Shown here: in pieces, positions 20,979 to 30,600 of the stretch
How positions within the stretch are numbered: position 1 is the stretch's first letter
How the letters are laid out: each line of letters begins with the position of its first letter
Origin: Arcuatula senhousia
Taxonomy: Eukaryota > Mollusca > Bivalvia > Mytilida > Mytilidae
Reading direction: 5' to 3'
NCBI GenBank assembly: GCA_963971305.1
Contig: OZ020304.1
Coordinates: 18,768,103 to 18,832,102, forward strand
Length of the DNA: 64,000 nt
Notes under the pieces: model-generated
Told to the model about the DNA's origin: nothing
Databases searched by the model: none
Seen by the model: the letters and a program-made list of their open reading frames with translations, nothing else
Position numbers and translations under genes: made by a program

Positions 20979-22488
20979 TGATTATTATTTTTTTTTTTCT
21001 GCCGCAGATGTCAAAAAAGTGTCGCGACCTATCATTACGAAACTTAGTACTATTAATCGACACTACCAGGGCTCGACTTGAGTCGGCCTGCGAAACCGAT
21101 CTATTTTTAGTAACGGAGTTATCTGCCCGGAACCCAAAAACCTTGTCTGCAGATAAAGTCAGAAACCGTAACCGTTATCAAAAATCTGAAGCAGGGAAAA
21201 TGTTGCTAGACTCCTGGTCATCATTCGTCACGCAAAAAAATTTTTTTCGATCAACTTCCTGGTTACGCGTTTTTGACCCGAAAAGTGTCACGACTCGTCA
21301 ATTTTTTTTCTTCAAAACGGTTTGTCCTAGAGACTTGGGACCTTCACCAATCATCCTAGGTGACATATGTTACATCTAAAAATGTCAAGGTCAAAGGTCA
21401 AATCTCAAGGTCAGAGGTCATGGTACACCTTGTCTGCAGTATAGCTCAAAAACCATACAAAATTGAAGCAGACATGTAATGAGGAAAATACTCGTCTCAT
21501 TTAGACCTTTATTTGATATAAAGGGTTGAACACTGTACGACAAACGGTTTTCGAGTTATGGCCCTTGACGCGTTTCGGCTTATTCGTTTTTGGCTTATAA
21601 CTTTTAAACCATCAAAGATAATATAGTAAACATATGGGTTTTTTGTGACCGTCATTAAGAGTCCTTCAATTTAAGACCAAAGTCGAATGGTTATAGGCAG
21701 CCATTTTCAAAATGGCCGACACTGTAAACAGTTTTTAAGAAATAACACCTAAACCATACAAAATTGAAGCGGACAATACATGGGAAAAATGTTCGCCATG
21801 TCGAGATCTACAAAAAGTATTTCAGGTGCGAAAGCGTAAAACTTGTTGTTTTTGAGTTATCACCCTTGATTCGTATTTTTAAAATGATTTTTGTTTATAA
21901 CTTTTTAACCGTAAAAGATGGTGAATGAAACATAGGGTTTATTTGAAAGAGAATTGAATTGCCTAATATTTGAACCCAAACAGTACATGATTCGGTTGAA
22001 CGGTTTAAAAATGGCGGCCAAAACAAGTTTCGCGAAACACGTTTTTTGCCCATAACTTGAAAACCATAACAAATAGTATAGTAAACATGTATACTTGAAT
22101 GAATCAGAATGCAAAGAGCTAAAATTTGAGTCAGAGGTCAAAGGTCATGGGTCAAGGTCATTCCCTAGCAACAAGGTAACCTTAATGAAAAGTCCATAGA
22201 AACCATACATATTCTTAAACAAGACTACTTTCTGAGTTAAGATGTAAGTTTTTGCAACCGGAAGTGACATTTAGTCCATAGCAACCAACTTAAAAGTCCT
22301 TAGCAACCATACTTTTTCTGACTGTAGGCCCCCTAATCTTCATTCTGGAGCCTATATCACAATAATTGGCAACATCTTGTCATAAACAAAGTGACTCAAA
22401 TGTCTTTAGTACTTGTATAAAATACCATAACAAAAACATAAGACAGGGAAAGACCTCACATTTGTTCTCTGAACAAATGACTTTTTAA
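20979..22488 (+). repeat. 1.5-kb repeat unit, copy 2
   Basis: Tandem copy of 19459-20978 lacking the left hairpin. The terminal stem is at 22459-22479. Near identity marks a recent duplication, or assembly-level duplication, of the element body. Confidence 0.9.
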
Positions 22489-22684
22489 TTTCTTATTAGT
22501 ATTTTTAGTGCTTCTCATTTTTTTAATTAGCATGTCTAGCTTTCCGTGACATTGTATGCTTTGTATGTTTCTTATCAGATTTATACGCCGTGTAAAAATA
22601 TAACAAAAACTTTTTTACACGTAAAACTAATTAAAATGAAGATGGTGGAACTGAAACGTGTATATTATTTATTGTAAGAAGCAG

Positions 22685-23015
22685 ACGTACCAATGGGGTA
22701 TCCGAATGTAAAAAGTCCAAAAGGACCGAGAGACAAAACCAGTATATACACCAACAAGAACGGGACAAAAACAGACAACATGTAAAACATGGAAACACAA
22801 AAATAACTGAATATCAATCAACAACGCGAACTCCAGTAGACACTAGAGTGAACTCAGGTGCCCCGGCAGGCGGTAAGGAGTTCCTGCTTGCTATAGCACA
22901 CCCGTCGCATTGCCAACAATCAATTCAGTGTGTCAAATCTGGTAAAGGAAGACAAAACAAAACCCATGACAAACCAACATCTGCACTCATCTGAGAGGTC
23001 GAAATCCCACCTTTT
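22685..23015 (+). repeat. Dispersed repeat P, copy 2
   Basis: TACCAATGGGGTATCCGAAT, AAAAGTCC, CAACGCGAACTCCAGTAG, GTTCCTGCTTGCTATAGCAC and AATTCAGTGTGTCAAATC match the other copies. No coding. Confidence 0.7.
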
Positions 23016-24419
23016 TAAATTTTATATGCATATATGCTTGGAACGAATAGTAACATTTTTGTTATTTTTCACGTGTTAACCTAACATTTTCTTAGGCTTA
23101 CACAGCCGCGTGTAAACGTAACCAGTGCCATCCATTAATTATAGCGAGCATCGCAAATGCGAGCCCTACGGCATTATGCATGTTTTGCGATGTGCCAGAA
23201 ATATATACTGACTACTTTTACAGAGCCAAAAAATAACAGGCACGGAGCACCCTCATGGCTTATGAAATAATAAATCATACTATGTTCAGTGATAAAACCC
23301 TCATTCATCCACTTGTTTATTTTTACACAAAGATTTTTTTTATTTAAATACCACTAGCTAGGTCTTTCCCGCTGAAAAACGAATTCCCGGAAATTACCGT
23401 GCTAGCTTTATCGTCCCATTGACTTTCCATCACTTAATGCATGATACTGACCTTTTTTTTAAATTCTAAGTAATATAAGAGAAATGAAAAAAAATGAAGT
23501 AAATATGTAAAGCAAAATAGTGTCCTATGAAATTTTGTCCACCCTGCCATACTTAACACTGGAAAATCTAGAAAATCCTCGGACTTCATCATAGGAGTGA
23601 ATGCCACTCAAGACAATACTTCACAGCGGACACTATAATATTTTATGTTACAAATACACTTACAAACTTGCAGTGACAACGATTCAATAAAATAGCTAGA
23701 TCAACAAATTATCCCAAAAGTTTTTATTCGACAAAGTAAAGTTATTTTTGCCTTTATTGTGTGTAAATAACATTTACAAATGCATATAATCATGCAAAAA
23801 GATCGATCTGGGTCCCTGTCGATGGTCCCTAAAAATAAATCACTGGGTGCTTTCTTTGACGTCCGCTTTCACAATTAGAAATTAAATATATTTATTCTAT
23901 ACTGTTAGTTGTGAAACATACATTGGCTTAAAGTACGCTGGGCTTTCCCAATCCTCAGACTCTGCCAGTTACTCCTGTATATAATATTTAAGGATTGAAG
24001 TAAACGTTTTAAAATCAGAAATTCATATATAATTTCCACTATGGTCCTTGGCTAGATATACACTTTTAGAAAAGACTGAAGTGGGAAGCGTCATTCAAAG
24101 ACAATAGGGATCTCACCAATGCATGCTATATGGTGTCAACTGCTAGGTGCGTTTCAATTCACTGTTTTCACACTACGGAGTCTAGGAAGTCTGCTTCGTA
24201 TTTAGATCTACATATTGAAATAGACAGAGGGAAAACTTTCAACAAATCTCTATTACAAACGTGATGACTTCACCTTTCTTAATCGTCAATTTTCCTTTCT
24301 TGTGTAGCAGCCTTCCGTCCGCTTAAGCTTATGGAGTTTACGTATCTCAAGGATTTCGTTAGTCCATATCTTGCGGGACTTGCATCGATTTCCTTAGATA
24401 AGTAGAGTGTCATGTGTGA
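23016..24419. other. Intergenic, nothing recognised
   Basis: No open frame with a known motif, RNA gene or repeat end was seen. Confidence 0.5.
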
Positions 24420-24655
24420 CATAAAAAATGTTCACACAGGGTCATGTTGCTCCTCGGTTGCTGTCTTCACTCAAGAAATTTTACGGGAGACATCATGCGC
24501 TTATAGACAAATATGGATTCGGCTCGATATGGGATATCTGCACTGATCTCTCAGATGAGTGCAGTTGTTAGTTTGTTATATGGTTTTGTTTGAATTCCTT
24601 TGCCGGATTTGACACGCTGAATTGGTTGTTGGCAACGCGACATTTATTAATCTAT
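24420..24655 (-). repeat. Dispersed repeat P, copy 3 (3' part, inverted)
   Basis: TCACTCAAGAAATTTTACGG, ATCTCTCAGATGAGTGCAG and TTTGACACGCTGAATTGGTT are reverse complements of the 3' half of the family (compare 2640-2780 and 22920-23010). Confidence 0.7.
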
Positions 24656-25248
24656 GCATATTGATTAGTAGTCCACCTTAGAATCATGCAAAATTGAAGA
24701 AAAGTGATTCATCGATAAAATGGCTACAGTGGTTTATTTTTAACGAAAGCCGATGATAGTTCAAAGTATATAAAACAAGAAATAAATAACAATTTGCTCA
24801 TAACTGCCTGGTCTTGGGGGAAATCTTGCCATTTTGTTACAATATTTTTCATTGAAATTATTGACAATTTTAAGAGTTATCTCCCTTTCTTACATTTTAC
24901 CAATGCATTCTATATTTTTTTTCTCTCTCAGGACCAGGGCTGAAAAAAGCACAAAAGATAAAAGCACGGTGCTAGTAGGATTAACACATAAAAATAAATT
25001 GGTGTAGACTTTCCACCCATGAATTGCTCTTTGCATGATTCTTATAAAAAATGGTACTTTAGCATATTCTTAAGAAATCAATAATCACGTTTTTATAATC
25101 ATTATTTATTTTTTTTGTCTGGAACTTTGTTCAGTCGTTTTTATTTTTATTCATTGAGAAATGCAGCATCTAAACTTTCAAAATCAAGCTGATTTAGTGA
25201 ATAAAAAATATCAACAAAAATTGTATACTAAATATGTATAATTATCTA

Positions 25249-25392
25249 ATTGTCAACAATACAGTATATATCCATCTATTTCGAATAAAAAAGTACAGGA
25301 GTTGCAATTTCAAGTTTTTAATTGTCAACAATACAGTATATATCCATCTATTTCGAATAAAAAAGTACAGGAGTTGCAATTTCAAGTTTTTT
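25249..25392. repeat. Tandem duplication, 72-bp unit x2
   Basis: ATTGTCAACAATACAGTATA begins at 25249 and 25321 and the copies are identical until about 25389. It produces a 64-codon repetitive open frame that is not a gene. Confidence 0.9.
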
Positions 25393-25748
25393 TTCTACTT
25401 CTCTTTACTTCTCTCTAATCCATTTTAGTTCTCTCTGTTTAGAAGTATCCTTATTTTGCACATGCGCACTCGAAATAATCTTAGCGTGGAAGACGTCGAT
25501 AACAAAGTAATAATTTATTTTTTTGTAACAAAGTCGTTTTTAAACGGAGAATGTAGCTGTAAAAGTTTCCCTTAAAGTAAAATTCATGCATATATAGAAT
25601 ACACAAGACAAGAAAAAACAATCACATGTTTACAGAACTTCGACTGTGAGCCTTGGCCCTACTCCAAATTTTTTTTTGTATACTTAGCCCAGACACGTTT
25701 TGAATATGAATTCTGTTCACCATACACTGATTAGTGATTACTGTAAGA

Positions 25749-25843
25749 GTGATCAGGGACTAAACCTGACTGGGGAGTTTAACGTCGTGACTATACCTAT
25801 ATATAGGTCTGCAGCGACGTTGATGGGACTAAACCCTGATCAC
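25749..25843. repeat. Nested inverted repeat (possible cruciform or structured RNA)
   Basis: Three concentric stems share a centre near 25801: GTGATCAGGG/CCCTGATCAC (25749-25758, 25834-25843), AACGTCG/CGACGTT (25781-25787, 25815-25821) and the perfect palindrome ACCTATATATAGGT (25795-25808). A direct repeat GGGACTAAAC also lies at 25756 and 25824. No known RNA family recognised. Confidence 0.7.
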
Positions 25844-26390
25844 CTTTACTTTTATGGTGGTCCTACAGGCGTGTAAAAATAATAACATTTGAAACGGAAG
25901 CATTTCAAAGAGATGCCTGTTATTACTTTTTCTCACGAGTCAAGTCTCAGGAACTTGTTACCTTTATCTACTTTTAGTAAGTGTCGATGCCCTATAATGA
26001 GACAGCATTGAGCATGAGAAGCTTTAGTGTCTTTAATGTACATGTAGCTGCAGTTCTCGATACAAGAAAATGAGATGTGGATTATGTATGCAACACAACC
26101 TACTTGAACAAGCAAATGTTAAAATAATTTAATTTATATATCTTGTGGTTTAAAAAAATAAATGTTATAATTTTACTTGAACTTTTCACATGTGTATTTT
26201 AAATGGCATCTCATTTATAAACCGGAAGTATTATGATATTTCAGCGAATTGCAAATCTCTTCTTACATGTATATGTCTAATGTACATGTAAACTAAAGGC
26301 AGATGGTTTGCATACATGTGATTCTCCTGCTGGGAGTCAAAATCTGACTTTTTACCCACCCTCCCGTCCAACAGAGCCATTCATGTTTTT

Positions 26391-27310
26391 AGCTCACCTG
26401 ACCCGAAGGGTCATGTGAGCTATTGTCATCACTTGTCGTCCGTCCGTAAACTTTTTAAAACGTTAACTCCTCTGACACCATAAGTCCAATTGAAACCAAA
26501 CTTGGTATGGTTGTTCATTAGCATTCGGTGCTTAGAACTGATGTGGGGATTTTTGATTCGTCGTAAAACATGGCTGCCGTGGCTAAAAATATAACATAGG
26601 GGTAAAATGCAGTTTTTTGCAAATAACTCAAAAACGGCTACAGATATCATAATTCTGGCGATGGTAAAAGTGATCAGCACCTCAAGAATTACCTACCCTG
26701 AAATATTGAAGAAAATCCAACAACCAATGTAGGAGTTATTGCCCTTTTTGTGGATTTTTTGCAAATTTTGCACCTGCTTAGCTCAATATCTTGAAAACTA
26801 TACAAGATATTTGAGAAATTTAAATTGCATATTGTTAAGCACATCAAGATCTACAAAATATGTAATAGGGTCAACGTTGTAGAACTTTCTTTTTAGGAGT
26901 TATTGCCCTTAGAACGTCAAAATTGAGCATTTTAACAGCATTTCCTCATTACATTGAAAACGTTAACTCCTCTGACAGTTCAAGTCCAATTGGAACCAAA
27001 CTAGTTGTTTATTAGCATTAGGTGTATAGAACTGATGTGGGGATTTTTGATTGGTCGTAAAATATGGCCACTGTGGCTAAAAATAGAACATAGGGGTAAA
27101 TGGCAGTTTTTTGCTAATAACTCAAAGAGGGTGACAGATTTTTGAATTTTTATTGAGATAAAAGTGATCAGCACCTTAAGATCCACCATATTGTCAGATG
27201 ACCCCCTTATTAAACTTATGACCCTTTCAATGTCAAATAGATTTTGCCTAATAGCCTTTACTCCAGGCACATATGTCAGGTGAGCGATTCAGGCTCCTGG
27301 GAGCCTCTTG
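26391..27310 (+). mobile_element. Hairpin/GTCC/tandem-core element, family A copy 1
   Basis: Left hairpin AGCTCAC-CTGACCC/GGGTCAT-GTGAGCT (26391-26421), then TCGTCCGTCCG. Two core monomers follow, each starting CGTTAACTCCTCTGACA (26460 and 26960). The sub-terminal arm GGTGAGC is inverse to the left end. The right hairpin is AGGCTCCTGGGAGCCT (27291-27306), then CTTGTT. No protein coded. Confidence 0.8.
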
Positions 27311-27524
27311 TTTATTATCTCAATTATTCAGATTAACTTCACTCCATCAACATTTGAGGTTAGAGGTCGATCAATTTTTCTATTGTTGCCATCTTTAATG
27401 TCAAAGTGTATCAGTCTTCTCATACTATAAGAGAGTTTATCTGCCATGAAAATCTTGAAAAGCAAAAGATTTATAAGATGGAATTTGATTGTACAAAATA
27501 CATGTATTTGTTTTCTGTTTTCAG

Positions 27525-27694
27525 ATCCAGATCTAGAATTTGAAGAAAACACATACAGTATGCCACCACAAATTTCAACAAAGCTTTACATTGGTAATCT
27601 ACCAGAGACATGCAGAAGAACAGAACTAGAGAAAATGTTTGCACAGTATGGCAAAGTTGTCGAATGTGACATTGTTAGAAATTATGCATTTGTA
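27525..27694 (+). CDS. lark: lark exon with first in-frame ATG and RNP2/RNP1 of the RRM
   Basis: Acceptor GTTTTCAG, donor GTAAGT. ATG at 27560; the 12 codons before it ([12 protein letters not shown]) are also open, so translation may begin in an earlier exon. Contains [20 protein letters not shown] and ends NYAFV in phase 0. Confidence 0.92.
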
Positions 27695-30600
27695 GTAAGT
27701 TCATTTCTTATAATGAGACAACATTATGATTTAAATACATGTATAAGACATGTACATGTACTTCATTCTAAAGATTGACCAGATAGCTTGAAATTTAAAC
27801 TTGAGGTCAAAAAGTGAAAACTTGTATATATGTATTATGAGGTGGCTACAAATACATTAGAATGACCGCGTGGGACATTGAAAAGTAAAATATACAGTAT
27901 AAGACAAAAGTACATGTACATGTAGTCAAAATATATTTTTCAATAATGGTAAGTTCTAACGGTAATTTTTGTTACTCGCCTGCGCAATGCATGCAATATT
28001 GCAAGTTTCTACTCTTTCCTTCTATAATTATCTTAGCTAGCTAAGGGTTACGATCTGCTATCTCTTATCTTCACGTGAAGATAAGAGATAGCAGATCGTA
28101 ACCCTTAGCTAGCCAACATGTTCTATAATAAAACTGACATCAGCCTACATTTTTGTATATAAAATGTTCAATAAAGTTAAATGATCTTAAATTGTTTTTA
28201 AAACAGTCATCACACACATCATTCAATGCCATTACAAAATGTCATTCCAATGCATTAAAACTTAATCAAATGACCAATGAAATTTGATACCCCGACAAAA
28301 AGAAAATTTGACATTGATCTGTATGCTGAGACCTCAGAACCATGGAAATAAGAATCCACCAATGTCATGAACTTATTCATTTTATCAAACCACAAATATT
28401 GGTACCAAGAAGATAAATGAATCCACAGTCACATGTTAGCAGTCTTCACGCTATAAATTTTGGTCCACAGGCCCGACAACTTATTATTGAAAAATTTTAT
28501 ATAGACAACATTGGCTTGTTGTTGCCATTTCTACAGGCCCTCAAGCATTTTCACTAGCCATGGCTTGTGGCCTGTGGCCAATTTCGAAGACTGGTTAGTT
28601 GTTAGTTTTTACTTTGATAAATTTGCTTATCCATATCTGTCCACTTGTGCACAGTAACAGTTTCATCAACACTTAAACAGAACATTAAGTCAAATGTATT
28701 GTTAGGGCAGATCTGAAGTACATGTATTTAGTGATTAACATAAGGATGTGTACTAGATTTTAATTAAAAAAATATATCATGAAAAACAAAGTTTGTTCTC
28801 AAATCTCTTTTCAGCATTTTCAACACCCAGAAGAAGCAAAGATGGCACAAGCTAATTTAGATGGAACAGACTTCGAAGGGTCAAAATTAAAAGTTGAGGT
28901 AAATTTTATGTTAAAATTTTTCATTCTCAATACATGTATGTTAGCTTTTGGTTGGAAATCTTTAATTTGATCTCAACAATGTGCATACAAAAATGTTTGA
29001 GTTATTGCTTAGTGTAACCTTTTACAAAAGCTACACAATTCATGTTAAAGAATAATTTATGAAAGGATATGGAGTAACTGAACATGAGACCACAACACAT
29101 CTGTCAACTCCAACTGCAATTAATTTTTATGAGCTGTATGGCCATTTCAGAAAATTATTCCTCATCAGCAGCACTAGAACCCAAACAAAGGAAATCCACA
29201 ATTCAACATGTTCAAATGCATATAACCAAACAAAAACCAATTATATATAGATAAGGGGAAAACTACCATGGAGGGAGTTAAACCTTGGGTTTTATAATTT
29301 ACATAAAAGGTAATTTTAGACTTGTTAGAAATCCCTTTTAATTTACTAAATGTACATATAAATGTTATTGCGCCATGATGCCTGAAATTTAAAATGACAG
29401 ATTTAGCTGATCGAATCTTTTTAATTGTTGTATTGTTTCATCAAAGTTATGATCACCAAATATTCTACTGATCAAAAGCATATACATGTATGAAACCAAT
29501 TGTTTCCATTTCTTACTTAATAATTTTGTGGATATTTTTAGTTATCACACAGTAAAGTACGACAGAAGCCAGGCATGGGAGGTAAAGGAGAATGTTACAG
29601 ATGTGGTAAAGAAGGCCATTGGTTAGTTTCATTTTTTTAGCGGCCCTCAGGAAGTGGAAGGAATCTTCCACAAAAAAATCTATTAAAAGAAAATTTGTGC
29701 TTATTTAAGCAATGAATTGCTCACATATACACATAAAAGCAAGTTGATGTATATTGGAAAATACACAAATATACAAAAGTTTTTTGGTATCAGATAGAAA
29801 TTCTGAATGACTAATAACATTGTAAAATTCAGTACAAACAAATTACTACCAGAATTTGTATATACATATAAAGTTTTACATGTATAAATGCAATCAAAAG
29901 TCACCAAAGGGGCATTCTCTAATCTCAAAATGAAGGAGACACTGAATAAATTGACCCTACAAAGAAACAATACATTTTAATTGTCAGCAACACAAACTCA
30001 AGTACAAACAGAAATGTGCTAACGAGCAGTTTCAAGATGAAAAACACCTACATGTACAAAAATGTATATACACTAACTAACTAAGTCACAAGTGAAAAGG
30101 GATATAACATTAAATATGAATCAGAATGTATTATAGATATTCTCTACAATTATTGATAATCTGATTTTAGTATTGTGATTATTTCTTTGTTTGTAAAGAA
30201 AGTAAATAAAGTGCATCTTTTTTTTCCAGGTCCAAAGATTGTCCCAAAGGACCGTAAGTTTATAACAACATTAGATTTTTAGTGTTATTTTTTTTTCAAA
30301 AATTGTTTCAAAATAAGCATACTGTGCTATCTATACTTTACCAATAATAGATGTACAAAATCTTTATCAACATAGATACTGTTACTTTTTTGCCAGATGA
30401 TAGAATTTTGAATAAAATGTCTCCTTATGCAGAATGCATGTCAAATTTACAGGGTACCAGCAATAGATTTAAATAAATATTTAACACCCACCTACCAACA
30501 AATTTCAATAATCCCTACCTGTCCTAGAATTTTATAGATGCTGTCCAGCCCCAGGGTATATTTTTAAAATAAATAAATAAATAATGATAAATTTTACCTT

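Noticed and set aside
19458..21379. Two similar open frames of 120 and 133 codons (19458-19820, 20978-21379) suggesting a duplicated gene
   Set aside because: They are the same part of the 1.5-kb tandem repeat, start in a poly-T run and diverge by frameshift at the next T-run; no known domain.
27446..27559. Earlier ATG at 27446 as the lark start
   Set aside because: It lies in intron sequence upstream of a strong TTTTCAG acceptor at 27524.
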